Of a stretch of 64,000 bases of DNA, positions 26,227 to 35,039 are shown one piece after another. The DNA lies in assembly GCF_006265225.1 (NCBI RefSeq), contig NZ_VDCS01000011.1, positions 124,001-188,000 on the forward strand, written 5' to 3'. Every line of letters starts with the position of its first letter. Positions within the stretch are counted from its first letter, which is position 1. The notes under the pieces are model-generated. The model was not told the DNA's origin, searched no databases, and saw only the letters and a program-made list of their open reading frames with translations. Position numbers and translations under genes: made by a program. Source of the DNA: Allotamlana fucoidanivorans. Lineage in GTDB: Bacteria; Bacteroidota; Bacteroidia; Flavobacteriales; Flavobacteriaceae.

Positions 26227-27066
26227 ATGAAAGCACTATTTGATACCGTTTCTTACAAGAGCAGCAAGCTTGTAACAACAACCTATAGCACCTCTTTTTC
26301 TTTGGCTACCAAAATGCTATATAAATCGATAAGGAATGATATTTACAATATTTATGGTTTTGTAAGATTGGCTGATGAAATTGTTGATAGTTTTCATGAT
26401 TACAATAAAGAAATGCTTTTTGAAAGGTTCTCTGATGATTTAGAACTTGCTATACATCATAAAGTGAGCTTAAATCCCATTTTAAATGCCTTCCAGCACA
26501 CGTTTCATAAATATAATATTGATAAAGCTTTAGTTGATGCATTCATGCATAGCATGGAATTAGATTTACATAAAACAGAATATCTCACAGAGACCGAGTA
26601 TAGGAATTATATTTATGGATCTGCTGATGTGGTTGGTTTAATGTGCTTAAAGGTTTTTGTTAAGGGAGATACTGAAAAATATGAAGAATTAAAAGACACT
26701 GCCATGGCACTTGGATCTGCCTTTCAAAAAGTTAATTTTCTTCGTGATTTAAAAACTGACTTTGAAGGTTTAAACAGAACGTATTTCCCTAATACCGACT
26801 TAGAAAACTTAGACGAAACATCTAAAAAAGAGATTATTGGTGATATTGAAGCTGATTTTTCTAAAGGATTACAAGGCATAAAAAAACTACCTATCGAAGC
26901 AAAATTTGGTGTTTTTATGGCCTATCGCTATTACCGTCAACTCATGAAAAAACTTAAAAGTACTCCTGCTTTAAAAATAAAAGAATCTAGAATTAGAGTT
27001 TCAAATCCTAAAAAAATTGAACTTTTAGCTAGAAGTTATGTCAAATATCAACTAAATTTATTATAA
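26227..27066 (+). CDS. crtB: Phytoene synthase
   Basis: 279 residues from ATG 26227 (an in-frame TTG at 26191, directly after the crtI stop, is less likely). The two Asp-rich motifs that bind the Mg-diphosphate are present: RLADEIVDSF near residue 57 and NFLRDLKTDFEGLNRTYFP near 165-183. CrtB condenses two geranylgeranyl diphosphates to phytoene, the first committed carotenoid step. It follows crtI by 36 bases and precedes crtZ by 10 bases. No crtE (GGPP synthase) is in the window, so the precursor must come from elsewhere in the genome. Confidence 0.95.
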   Translation: MKALFDTVSYKSSKLVTTTYSTSFSLATKMLYKSIRNDIYNIYGFVRLADEIVDSFHDYNKEMLFERFSDDLELAIHHKVSLNPILNAFQHTFHKYNIDKALVDAFMHSMELDLHKTEYLTETEYRNYIYGSADVVGLMCLKVFVKGDTEKYEELKDTAMALGSAFQKVNFLRDLKTDFEGLNRTYFPNTDLENLDETSKKEIIGDIEADFSKGLQGIKKLPIEAKFGVFMAYRYYRQLMKKLKSTPALKIKESRIRVSNPKKIELLARSYVKYQLNLL

Positions 27067-27076
27067 AATTTACGTC

Positions 27077-27526
27077 ATGCATTTTGTTTATTGGATATTG
27101 ATTTTTTTGGGCACTTATTGTTTTATGGAGTTTATGGCTTGGTTTACACATAAATATATTATGCACGGTTTTTTATGGAGCCTGCATAAAGACCATCATC
27201 ATAAAGACCATGATAGCTGGTTTGAACGCAATGACACCTTTTTTATTTTTTATGCCATTGTGAGTATTGGGTTCTTCCTATTATGGAAATATACAAGTTT
27301 CTGGCCAGGACTGCCCATTGGGTTAGGTATTTTTGCATACGGACTATCTTATTTCTTGGTTCATGATATATTTATTCATCAACGATTTAAAATGTTTAGG
27401 AACGCCAACAACTGGTACGCCAGAGGCGTAAGGCGAGCACATAAAATACATCATAAACATTTAGGAAAAGATGATGGTGAATGCTTCGGAATGCTATTTG
27501 TACCTTTCAAATATTTCAAAAAATAA
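27077..27526 (+). CDS. crtZ: Beta-carotene hydroxylase
   Basis: 149 residues with several membrane helices and the full set of di-iron histidine motifs: HKYIMH near 24-29, HKDHHH near 36-41, HDIFIH near 95-100 and HKIHHKH near 120-126. This is the fatty-acid-hydroxylase-type CrtZ that hydroxylates the beta-ionone rings of beta-carotene to give beta-cryptoxanthin and zeaxanthin. It lies 10 bases after crtB. The product supports zeaxanthin as the pathway end point in the window; no ketolase (crtW) is present. Confidence 0.93.
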   Translation: MHFVYWILIFLGTYCFMEFMAWFTHKYIMHGFLWSLHKDHHHKDHDSWFERNDTFFIFYAIVSIGFFLLWKYTSFWPGLPIGLGIFAYGLSYFLVHDIFIHQRFKMFRNANNWYARGVRRAHKIHHKHLGKDDGECFGMLFVPFKYFKK

Positions 27527-27543
27527 CAGATTATCAGATACGT

Positions 27544-28692
27544 ATGACTCGTGACACCTCCCATTTTGACTATATCATTATAGGAAGTGGATTAGCAGGA
27601 TTTCAGCTCGCTTTAAAAATGGCTTCTGATAGTTTTTTTTCTGATAAAAAAATAGCACTTATAGACCCTTCTAAAAAAACTAAAAATGACAAAACCTGGA
27701 GTTTTTGGGAAAAACAACCTAGTTTTTGGGATGATTTAGTTTTCAAGTCGTGGCAAAAAGCATCCATAATAACCTCTAAGGACTCCATAACACTCAACCT
27801 TGTACCTTATTGTTACAAAACCATTAAATCTATTGATTTTTACAGCTATGCCAAACAAATTCTAAACAACAAAAAAAACTTTATAGTTCATCACGAAACA
27901 GTTACTAACACTTCAGAATTAGAATACGTAAAGGTCACAACAGATAAAAACACCTATACCGCTCATCATGTGTTTGACAGCCGTATTCCTGACACCTTTA
28001 ACATAAATACCTCTAAACATAGTTCCATCATTCAACACTTTAAAGGTTGGGTTATAAGGTGTAATACCAATGTTTTTGACAACCATTGTATGACTATGAT
28101 GGACTTTAGATTAAAAGATGGCAACCAAACCACCTTCACTTATGTTTTGCCGTTTTCAAAAAATGAAGCCTTAATAGAGTTTACTTATTTCACAAAAGAA
28201 ACGGTTGAAGCATCAGTTTATGACGAATATATTGCCCAATATATTACCAATTACTTGAACATTGATTCCTACACTATCGTTGAAACTGAAATAGGACAAA
28301 TACCTATGACCGATTATCCTTTTGAAAAACTCAATACCCTTCGTATCACAAAAATTGGAACCGCTGGAGGTTGGGTAAAAGGCTCTACAGGCTATGCTTT
28401 TAAACACACCGAAAAAAAGGCACATCGAATTATTGAGAACATAAAAGCAAACCGTTTACCAACTTATAAACTTTCAAAAAAACGGTTTAAGTTCTATGAT
28501 AAAATATTTCTTAAAGTTTTACAGGACGAAAACGAAAAAGGCGAATGGATTTTTTATCAATTTTATAAAAAAAACAACGTACAAACCATGTTTAAATTTC
28601 TTGATGAAGAATCCACCTTTTTTGAAGACCTCCAAATCATGTGGTCGTTGTTCTCTTTCAGTTTTATAAAAGCCTTTTTTAAAACTCTTTAA
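27544..28692 (+). CDS. crtY: Lycopene beta-cyclase
   Basis: 382 residues from ATG 27544; an earlier in-frame start at 27481 would overlap crtZ by 46 bases and is rejected. The N-terminus FDYIIIGSGLAGFQLALKMA is the flavin-binding fold, followed by the segment TWSFWE and, near the middle, GWVIRC and the conserved GTAGGWVKGSTGYAF. This is CrtY-type lycopene cyclase, closing both ends of lycopene to make beta-carotene. It is the last gene of the crt unit, 17 bases after crtZ; its stop codon overlaps the convergent TlpA-like gene by 4 bases. Confidence 0.93.
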   Translation: MTRDTSHFDYIIIGSGLAGFQLALKMASDSFFSDKKIALIDPSKKTKNDKTWSFWEKQPSFWDDLVFKSWQKASIITSKDSITLNLVPYCYKTIKSIDFYSYAKQILNNKKNFIVHHETVTNTSELEYVKVTTDKNTYTAHHVFDSRIPDTFNINTSKHSSIIQHFKGWVIRCNTNVFDNHCMTMMDFRLKDGNQTTFTYVLPFSKNEALIEFTYFTKETVEASVYDEYIAQYITNYLNIDSYTIVETEIGQIPMTDYPFEKLNTLRITKIGTAGGWVKGSTGYAFKHTEKKAHRIIENIKANRLPTYKLSKKRFKFYDKIFLKVLQDENEKGEWIFYQFYKKNNVQTMFKFLDEESTFFEDLQIMWSLFSFSFIKAFFKTL

Positions 28693-29258
28693 TTGGCTAA
28701 TAAATTTTCAATAGTTTGTTTCACCTTGTCACTATCCCAATTGGCAGCCCCAGTTTTATCAATGACTATATGACCAGACTTATCAATTAAAAAAGTTCTA
28801 GGGATACTCGACACATTGAAAAGTTTCGGGTATTCTGTTAAAGGTACAAAAGATGGAAAAGAATAATTTTTATCATTTAAAAAAGTCTTTGTCGTTTCAT
28901 GGGTTTCATTAGAAACAAAAACAAACGCTACCTCGTTTTTATAATCTTGAAATAAGGCTTCTAAGCTAGGCATCTCAGCAATACATGGCGGACACCATGT
29001 AGCCCAAAAATTCACCAAAATAACTTTACCTTTTAAATCATCAAAATGTAACAGCGCGCCTGAAGTCGATTGTAAATTCCAAAGATAATCTGTCTCAGAC
29101 AACATTTTTTGATTTGAATCCTTCTCAACCGAAGGTGCTATAAGTGCCAAACCCTTATTTAATAAAATTTGAATAGACTGTCTTGTTTTTGGAATCAACA
29201 ATAGGACTATTATGACTAAAAAAGTAACATTCTTAAGTTGAGCTTTTGATATCTTCAT
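28689..29258 (-). CDS. TlpA/ResA-like thiol-disulfide oxidoreductase
   Basis: 189 residues from ATG 29258, preferred because a -7 box lies just upstream; the ATG at 29324 would add 22 residues. One N-terminal hydrophobic helix (FLVIIVLLLIP, about 12-22) anchors or exports it. The thioredoxin fold carries the redox motif WATWCPPC near 85-92 and the cis-Pro segment SIPRTFLID near 152-160. Such proteins reduce disulfides in the periplasm, for instance in cytochrome c maturation. Orphan: no cytochrome biogenesis gene beside it. Confidence 0.88.
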   Translation of the reverse strand: MKISKAQLKNVTFLVIIVLLLIPKTRQSIQILLNKGLALIAPSVEKDSNQKMLSETDYLWNLQSTSGALLHFDDLKGKVILVNFWATWCPPCIAEMPSLEALFQDYKNEVAFVFVSNETHETTKTFLNDKNYSFPSFVPLTEYPKLFNVSSIPRTFLIDKSGHIVIDKTGAANWDSDKVKQTIENLLAN

Positions 29259-29263
29259 GAATA

Positions 29264-29271
29264 CAAATTTA
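29264..29271 (-). promoter_or_regulatory. -7 box of the TlpA-like gene
   Basis: TAAATTTG on the minus strand, ending 5 bases before ATG 29258, so the mRNA would be leaderless or nearly so. Confidence 0.45.
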
Positions 29272-29313
29272 AAGCATGGTATTACATTTAAACAACCACC
29301 TAAACCTACAAAA

Positions 29314-29337
29314 AAACCTCTCACAGTTGAGAGGTTT
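29314..29337 (-). terminator. Rho-independent terminator after the DUF5606 gene
   Basis: Perfect 10-bp stem AAACCTCTCA / TGAGAGGTTT with a 4-base loop; on the minus strand it is followed by seven T. Confidence 0.85.
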
Positions 29338-29362
29338 AGTAATTATAAGTATGCACTTATTT

Positions 29363-29797
29363 TTATTCCTCTTCATCAGAGGCTTCAGTAACCGTATTTT
29401 CATCATCGGTTAAACCCTCTAACATATTATGTTTTTGTAAAAGGTTATACCATTGAATAACCTTTTTTATATCACTAGGATACACTCTATCCTCATCATA
29501 ATCAGGCAGCACTTCAAAGAAATATTCTTCCAGTTTATCCTTACTATCTTTTGGCTTTACAGATGCAGGCTCTCCGTTTTCCTTTTCTTTAATTTTTTGA
29601 AATACTTCTTTCAACGGCACTTCTTCTGCTAAGGTATATATAGCAATTTCACTTAACATACTCACATTATTTTGAACACTCACAGATACACGTTTGCTAT
29701 CAAGCAAAGATTCTGCAACAAACCCACCTCTGGTTTGCGTGACTAACTTATATAAACCTGGTTTTCCTGAAATTGAAATTACTTTATCTAAACTCAT
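29363..29797 (-). CDS. DUF5606 family protein
   Basis: 144 residues, acidic. MSLDKVISISGKPGLYKLVTQ and the VAESLLDSKRVSV segment are typical of the small Bacteroidota DUF5606 family, whose fold looks SH3- or Tudor-like at the N-terminus (inference). The C-terminal half is helical and ends in an acidic tail (TVTEASDEEE). Cytoplasmic; function unknown. It follows peptide deformylase by 54 bases on the same strand and is followed by a strong terminator, so the two probably form an operon. Confidence 0.85.
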   Translation of the reverse strand: MSLDKVISISGKPGLYKLVTQTRGGFVAESLLDSKRVSVSVQNNVSMLSEIAIYTLAEEVPLKEVFQKIKEKENGEPASVKPKDSKDKLEEYFFEVLPDYDEDRVYPSDIKKVIQWYNLLQKHNMLEGLTDDENTVTEASDEEE

Positions 29798-29851
29798 ATT
29801 TTATATTTTCAAAAGCGCAAATATCATCTGTTTAATACTGTCTTGCAAGTA

Positions 29852-30442
29852 TTATCGTTTCTTTTTTTGGTTTGGAAAACGCATTCTATAATCTACGTTT
29901 ATCTTTCCTTTTGATATATTTGCCAGCCTTCCTTTTATTAATCTTTTTTTTAAGCTAGAAAGTTTATCAATAAATAAAATCCCTTCTATATGATCGTACT
30001 CATGTTGAATAACCCGAGCAATCAAGCCATCGAACGTTTCTGTATGTGGCTGAAAATGCTCATCGAGATACTCTATAGTAACCTTTGGTTTTCTAAACAC
30101 ATCTTCCCTAACATCAGGTATGCTTAAACACCCTTCGTTAAACGCCCATTCATCGCCTTCTTCCTCTAGAATTTGCGCATTAATAAAAACACGTTTAAAA
30201 TCGCCTAAAGCTTTTTGTTCATCGGCTGGTAAATCTTCATCTTCTGCAAATGGCGATGTGTCTACTAAAAACATTCTAATAGGTAATCCAACTTGTGGAG
30301 CAGCCAACCCTACCCCATAAGCATTGTACATGGTTTCAAACATATTCTGTAACAACGCATCGAACTTAGGATAGTCTTTTGTAATGGGTTCAGCTTTCTT
30401 CTTTAATACCGGATCTCCGTAGGCTACTATGGGTAAAATCAT
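29852..30442 (-). CDS. def: Peptide deformylase
   Basis: 196 residues. All three active-site motifs are intact: GVGLAAPQVG near 43-52, EGCLSIP near 122-128 (metal ligand Cys) and QHEYDHIEG near 165-173 (two metal-binding His and the catalytic Glu). It removes the formyl group from the N-terminal Met of new proteins. Start ATG 30442 gives MILPIVAYGDPVLKKKA, a normal N-terminus. Confidence 0.96.
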   Translation of the reverse strand: MILPIVAYGDPVLKKKAEPITKDYPKFDALLQNMFETMYNAYGVGLAAPQVGLPIRMFLVDTSPFAEDEDLPADEQKALGDFKRVFINAQILEEEGDEWAFNEGCLSIPDVREDVFRKPKVTIEYLDEHFQPHTETFDGLIARVIQHEYDHIEGILFIDKLSSLKKRLIKGRLANISKGKINVDYRMRFPNQKKKR

Positions 30443-30463
30443 CTGGAAACAAAATTAATTGTG

Positions 30464-30471
30464 CAAAAATA
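30464..30471 (-). promoter_or_regulatory. -7 box of def
   Basis: TATTTTTG on the minus strand, 21 bases before ATG 30442. A second match TAATTTTG lies at 30457-30450, closer to the start. Confidence 0.5.
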
Positions 30472-30512
30472 CAATTCTATGTGATATTTTATGTCTCTTT
30501 TTGAGAATAAAA

Positions 30513-30545
30513 AACTCCTCTATCTAATATATACATAAAGGAGTT
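30513..30545 (-). terminator. Possible terminator after the broken T9SS gene
   Basis: AACTCCT / AGGAGTT, 7-bp stem with a long 19-base loop; on the minus strand followed by six T. The long loop makes it weak. Confidence 0.5.
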
Positions 30546-30566
30546 GATAGTTTGAGCGAATACCTT

Positions 30567-31149
30567 TTATTTAAGTATAACCACTTTTCTTGTTAAAGCA
30601 TTATTACCTTTATTTATTTTTATCATGTAAATACCATTGGGTAATCCACCAACATTTATAATTTTAGAAAAGGTATTTTTAGATGATGTTTTAAACACAA
30701 ACTTGCCAGTAATAGCATATGGTTCAATGTCCACTGAAGTAGCAATTTCAAAAGACAGATTCATTTCATTTCCATTTACCGCATTTGCAAACACTTTAAA
30801 TTCTTCCTTTATCATGCTAAATTCTTCTGTTGGCAATGTTCCTAAAGAATACTCACAAGTAGAATCAAAACCAGAGGCGACTGTAAAATATTGACCTGTA
30901 ATGGCAGGGCCAGAAGTCTCTTCTTTATTATATACAGAAACTTTTGTTAAGCAAGAAAAGGCATCTAAAATAAAATCCGTAGTAGTATTATTTACAGTAA
31001 TTACACTTGGCCTATCATAACATGCTCAAAAGGTTGCATATAATTTAATTACCATTTGAAGACGTTGTTCCAGAATTTAGGCACTGGTCTGCAAAAACTT
31101 GTGCTAAAGAAAAAAGTAGAGTAAAGTCTAATAAGTAAATTTGTTTCAT
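30567..31149 (-). pseudogene. Broken small secreted protein with T9SS type A sorting domain
   Basis: ATG 31149 opens a signal-peptide-like N-terminus (IYLLDFTLLFSLAQVFA) and reads through QCLNSGTTSSNGN to TAA at 31045-31047. In a neighbouring frame the sequence continues (VIKLYATF, TGA at 31026-31028, then ACYDRPSVITVNNTTTDF and on) without further stops to a C-terminal T9SS type A domain (LPNGIYMIKINKGNNALTRK, then VVILK). So one frameshift near 31045-31055 and one nonsense codon separate signal and sorting domain. The remaining part from ATG 30836 (89 codons) has no signal peptide and cannot be secreted by itself. About 190 codons in all. Confidence 0.75.
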
Positions 31150-31217
31150 ATCATTGGTTATTGATTTCAGATATAAATTTAAGAATTTCCTACAAAGTCT
31201 GACTTATTTTTCCACAA

Positions 31218-31628
31218 CTACTTAGAATACAAATAACTTTGTAAAATCAATGTCGCACTTATCTCATCTACAAGTGCCTTGTTTTTACGTTGTTTTTTAT
31301 TCAAACCACTAGCAATCATAGTTTGAAAGGCTATTTTTGAAGTAAAACGCTCATCTACACGTTTTATAAGAATACTGGGGATTTTTTTATGTAATTTTTC
31401 TAAGAAGGCTTGAATATGAACTTCGCTTTCAGACGCCGAATTGTCCATTTGCTTTGGTTCCCCTACTAAAAAAAGTTCTACATTTTCTTTCTTCACATAT
31501 TCATCTAAAAAAGGAATGAGCTCTTTAGTGTCAACAGTGGTTAACCCTGAGGCTATAATTTGTAACTCATCAGTTACTGCTATTCCCGTTCGTTTGGTTC
31601 CAAAATCTATTGCTAGAATACGCGCCAT
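31218..31628 (-). CDS. ruvX: Putative pre-16S rRNA nuclease / Holliday-junction resolvase-like protein (YqgF)
   Basis: 136 residues from ATG 31628, which places the RNase-H-like first strand MARILAIDFGTKRTGIAVTD at the N-terminus as in homologues; an in-frame start at 31673 is rejected. Catalytic acidic residues are in AIDFGTKR (Asp7), VGEPKQMD and VDERFTS. The family trims the 5' end of 16S rRNA and has been proposed as a recombination resolvase. Cytoplasmic, single gene. Confidence 0.93.
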   Translation of the reverse strand: MARILAIDFGTKRTGIAVTDELQIIASGLTTVDTKELIPFLDEYVKKENVELFLVGEPKQMDNSASESEVHIQAFLEKLHKKIPSILIKRVDERFTSKIAFQTMIASGLNKKQRKNKALVDEISATLILQSYLYSK

Positions 31629-31659
31629 TAGTTTCTTTTGGCACAAATGTAACAAAATA

Positions 31660-31689
31660 AAGAGGGCTATCAATACTGACAGCCCTCTT
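31660..31689 (-). terminator. Rho-independent terminator after the 92-residue secreted protein gene
   Basis: AAGAGGGCT / AGCCCTCTT stem extended by four further pairs (one wobble on the minus strand) with a 4-base loop; T-rich tail on the minus strand. Confidence 0.8.
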
Positions 31690-31718
31690 GTTTAAACCTT
31701 AAATTATTAATATTTGAA

Positions 31719-31997
31719 TTAAGCCTTAACCGCTTTATTAATCTTTGGGAATACAAAACTAATGTTACCTGCTTTTCTCTGACGGTTTAAATAAATTCTA
31801 ATATCACTATTTATTTTAGCAATATTTGCTTTTAGTTCTGTAGCATCAATCAATAATTCACTTTCATTTATCTGGTTAGGCGTCTCGTTTGAAATTACCT
31901 TAACAGTTTCTACACTTACTTTAGAATCATCACTTTGAGCATTTCCAAAAGAGAACGCTAATAAGAAAATTAATAATAAGTAGAAATTTGTTTTCAT
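31719..31997 (-). CDS. Small secreted protein of unknown function
   Basis: 92 residues from ATG 31997 (an upstream ATG at 32051 overlaps the -33 element and is rejected). Signal peptide MKTNFYLLLIFLLAFSFGNA with cleavage near NAQ. The mature part of about 70 residues is charged and helical-looking (ESELLIDATELKANIAKINS) and ends in KAVKA. No family recognised. It has its own promoter (32019-32052) and terminator. Confidence 0.75.
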   Translation of the reverse strand: MKTNFYLLLIFLLAFSFGNAQSDDSKVSVETVKVISNETPNQINESELLIDATELKANIAKINSDIRIYLNRQRKAGNISFVFPKINKAVKA

Positions 31998-32018
31998 GGT
32001 TGTTATTGTTTGATGATT

Positions 32019-32052
32019 CAAATATAGGTTCACTCTAAGCCTGGCACGCAAA
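32019..32052 (-). promoter_or_regulatory. Promoter of the 92-residue secreted protein gene
   Basis: On the minus strand TTTG (32052-32049), 22-base spacer, TATATTTG (32026-32019), 22 bases before ATG 31997. A good Bacteroidota -33/-7 match. Confidence 0.65.
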
Positions 32053-32296
32053 AAATTAGTTGTACAAAACAGAATTTTCGATTATTAGAGAAGCAGTTAT
32101 TTTTAACCGATAAATAGTTAAAACACATGTTTTACCGACTAAAAGCTTTATTTTGTGCATTTCAACCTATTTCAAGCAAGACAAAAAGTTTAACTGCTGT
32201 TTTCATTCCATAAAAAGCACTTTAAACATTATCAATGTTTCATAGAAACCACCTTATAATTTTTTTCATTTCATCGCCTATTTCAAGTATAGCTAG

Positions 32297-32304
32297 TATA
32301 TTTG
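32297..32304 (+). promoter_or_regulatory. -7 box of dapD
   Basis: TATATTTG, 18 bases before ATG 32323. No clear -33 element. Confidence 0.5.
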
Positions 32305-32322
32305 CTGAAAATATTAATACCA

Positions 32323-33138
32323 ATGACTGAATTACAACAAATCATAGAAGACGCTTGGAATAACCGTGCGTTATTAAATGACGAAAAAACAATAGCTGCC
32401 ATAAAAGAGGTAGTAGATTTATTAGACAAAGGAGAATTAAGAGTTGCTGAACCTATTGAAGGTGGTTGGCAAGTTAACGAGTGGGTAAAAAAAGCAGTGG
32501 TATTGTACTTTCCTACGCAAAAAATGGAAACTATTGAGTGTGGTCCACTAGAGTTTCATGATAAAATACCTTTAAAAAGAGGCTATCAAGAAAAAGGTAT
32601 TCGTGTAGTACCTCATGCCGTAGCAAGACATGGTGCTTATATTTCTAGCGGAACTATTTTAATGCCTAGCTATGTAAATATTGGTGCCTATGTAGACGAA
32701 GGTACTATGGTTGACACTTGGGCTACGGTAGGAAGCTGTGCTCAAATAGGTAAAAATGTACATTTATCAGGCGGTGTTGGTATAGGCGGTGTTCTTGAAC
32801 CCCTGCAAGCAGCCCCTGTTATCATTGAAGACAACGCGTTTATTGGAAGCCGATGTATTGTAGTGGAAGGCGTTCGCGTTGAAACTGAAGCTGTTTTAGG
32901 TGCAGGAGTTACCCTAACTATGAGCACAAAAATTATTGATGTAACTGGTGATAAACCTATGGAATACCGCGGTGTTGTACCAGCACGTTCAGTAGTCATT
33001 CCTGGTAGTTATGCTAAAGAATTTCCTTCTGGAACCTTCAACGTGCCTTGTGCCTTAATCATTGGAAAACGTAAAGAAAGTACCAATAAAAAAACATCAC
33101 TTAACGATGCGCTTCGTGAACATGATGTAGCTGTGTAA
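32323..33138 (+). CDS. dapD: Tetrahydrodipicolinate N-succinyltransferase
   Basis: 271 residues from ATG 32323 (MTELQQIIEDAW); the in-frame TTG 32302 overlaps the promoter. Central left-handed beta-helix with hexapeptide repeats (YVNIGAYVDEGTMVDTWATV, then GIGGVLEPLQ and AFIGSRCIVVEG) and the C-terminal GKRKESTNKKTSLNDALREH. DapD uses succinyl-CoA on tetrahydrodipicolinate in the lysine/meso-diaminopimelate pathway that supplies peptidoglycan. Cytoplasmic homotrimer in known members. It stands alone ahead of the glycan cluster. Confidence 0.95.
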   Translation: MTELQQIIEDAWNNRALLNDEKTIAAIKEVVDLLDKGELRVAEPIEGGWQVNEWVKKAVVLYFPTQKMETIECGPLEFHDKIPLKRGYQEKGIRVVPHAVARHGAYISSGTILMPSYVNIGAYVDEGTMVDTWATVGSCAQIGKNVHLSGGVGIGGVLEPLQAAPVIIEDNAFIGSRCIVVEGVRVETEAVLGAGVTLTMSTKIIDVTGDKPMEYRGVVPARSVVIPGSYAKEFPSGTFNVPCALIIGKRKESTNKKTSLNDALREHDVAV

Positions 33139-33231
33139 ACCACAAGACATAGTTTTTAGGATATTTTTACATCAAAAGACACTTAGGCTTTTAAACTACT
33201 AGTTTATAAATATTAAAATCTCGATTATCGA

Positions 33232-34281
33232 GTGAAAATACTGGTTATACAACAAAAAATGATTGGCGATGTGCTTACAAGCAGTATTCTGTTTGAAGTA
33301 CTTCGTCATGAATATCCAAAAGCTCAATTAGATTATTTGATAAACGACTACACCTATCCTGTAGTAGAAAACAATCCTTTTATTGATAATTTTATTTTCT
33401 TCACAAAAAAGGAAGAACAAATCAAACATGGCTTATTCGTACTTGCTAAAAAGATAAAAGCACAACAATATGATGTTGTTATTGATGTGTATTCAAAACT
33501 TTCAAGTAATATAATCAGTTTATATTCTGGCGCCAAAATAAAAATATCCTATTACAAACTCTATACGGCTTGGATTTATAATGAGAATGTAAAACGTAAA
33601 AAGAAAAGTAAAACGAATAACTTAGCCATTACGCATAGGCTTAAACTTTTATGTCCCTTATATATTGACGCTGAACCTCTTCAACCTAAAATATACCTCA
33701 GCAAACAAGAAATTAAAGACAGTGCTCTGTTTTTAACCCAAAATAAACTTAAACTTGAGTTCCCAGTTTTTATGATTAGTGTTTTAGGTAGTACCAAAAA
33801 CAAAACCTATCCTTTTGCCTTCATGGCACATGTGGTTGATACTATTGTTGAAGAGCAACCAAAAGCACAGCTTCTGTTTAATTATATTCCAAATCAAGCA
33901 GAAGACGCCAAAACCATATTCAACCTTTGCAAACCCAAAACTAAAGACCAAATATATTTTAATGTCTTTGGAAAAAGTTTAAGACAATTTTTAGCCATCA
34001 CATACCATTGTGATGCGCTTATTGGTAATGAAGGTGGCGCGGTAAATATGGCTAAGGCAATGAAAGTAAAAACCTTTTCAATATTTTCGCCTTGGATTGA
34101 TAAAGCGTCTTGGAGTCTTTTTGAAGAAGAAAAAAATATTGGAGTTCATTTAAAAGACTATTATCCTGAGTACTATACCAAACCTGAAAAACAATATAAA
34201 AAAGAAGCACTTCAACTTTATCAATTATTCAAACCCGAATTATTCTCAAACCAGCTAAAAACGTTTTTAAAAGCATTGTAA
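33232..34281 (+). CDS. Glycosyltransferase family 9 (heptosyltransferase-like)
   Basis: 349 residues, GTG start. N-terminal Rossmann start MKILVIQQKMIGDVLTSSIL and C-terminal DALIGNEGGAVNMAKAMKV with FSPW fit ADP-heptose:LPS heptosyltransferases (GT9), which add heptose to lipid A-core. It shares TAATG with the next gene (overlapping stop and start), so translation is coupled. First gene of the surface-glycan region. Confidence 0.88.
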   Translation: MKILVIQQKMIGDVLTSSILFEVLRHEYPKAQLDYLINDYTYPVVENNPFIDNFIFFTKKEEQIKHGLFVLAKKIKAQQYDVVIDVYSKLSSNIISLYSGAKIKISYYKLYTAWIYNENVKRKKKSKTNNLAITHRLKLLCPLYIDAEPLQPKIYLSKQEIKDSALFLTQNKLKLEFPVFMISVLGSTKNKTYPFAFMAHVVDTIVEEQPKAQLLFNYIPNQAEDAKTIFNLCKPKTKDQIYFNVFGKSLRQFLAITYHCDALIGNEGGAVNMAKAMKVKTFSIFSPWIDKASWSLFEEEKNIGVHLKDYYPEYYTKPEKQYKKEALQLYQLFKPELFSNQLKTFLKAL

Positions 34282-35039
34282 TGGTAAAAATATCAGGCGT
34301 TATAATAACCTATAATGAAGAAGAACATTTAGAAAAATGCTTACAATCTTTAGTTGGTGTAGTAGATGAAATTTTAGTAGTTGATTCATTTTCAACCGAC
34401 CAAACTCCCGAAATATGTAAACAGTTTAATGTTAGATTTATTGAACATATTTTTGATGGCTATATTGAACAAAAAAACTATGCACTTTCGTTAGCAAAAC
34501 ATGATTATATTTTGTCTTTAGATGGAGATGAAGCGCTTTCTGAAACATTAAAAGACTCTATTTTAAAAGTAAAAGCAAATTGGCAATTTGAAGGATATTA
34601 TTCCAATAGATTAAACAATTATTGTGGCCAATGGATAAAACACTCAGATTGGTATCCCGACCGAAAGCTTCGACTATTCAAAAAAGGGAGTGGCGAATGG
34701 AAAGGTATTAACCCTCACGACAGCTACACCTTAAAAAAAGGACTTAAATCTGGACATTTAAAAGGAGATTTACTACACTGGATTTACAGAGACTACCAAG
34801 AACATAACCTTAAAGTTGAACGGTTTTCAACGATTGCCGCTCATTCGTATTACAAATTGGGTATTAATTCTTCTATATTTAAAATTGTGTTTAGGCCTTC
34901 TTGGGCATTTTTTAAAGCTTATTTTTTAAGACTTGGATTTTTAGATGGATTGAATGGTTTGATTATTTGTATTCAGACCTTTAATGTAACATTTTTGAAG
35001 TATATAAAACTTTACGAGCTAACTAAACGAAACAATTAG
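34281..35039 (+). CDS. Glycosyltransferase family 2 (WaaE/KdtX-like)
   Basis: 252 residues. N-terminal GT-A fold MVKISGVIITYNEEEHLEKC, donor-binding DSFSTDQTPEI, and the metal-binding LSLDGDEAL near 77-85. WYPDRKLRLFKKGSGEW and the HWIYRDYQEH part are typical of the lipopolysaccharide core beta-1,4-glucosyltransferase type (WaaE/KdtX). Its start overlaps the GT9 stop by one base, and its end overlaps the convergent kinase-like gene by 4 bases. Confidence 0.88.
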   Translation: MVKISGVIITYNEEEHLEKCLQSLVGVVDEILVVDSFSTDQTPEICKQFNVRFIEHIFDGYIEQKNYALSLAKHDYILSLDGDEALSETLKDSILKVKANWQFEGYYSNRLNNYCGQWIKHSDWYPDRKLRLFKKGSGEWKGINPHDSYTLKKGLKSGHLKGDLLHWIYRDYQEHNLKVERFSTIAAHSYYKLGINSSIFKIVFRPSWAFFKAYFLRLGFLDGLNGLIICIQTFNVTFLKYIKLYELTKRNN

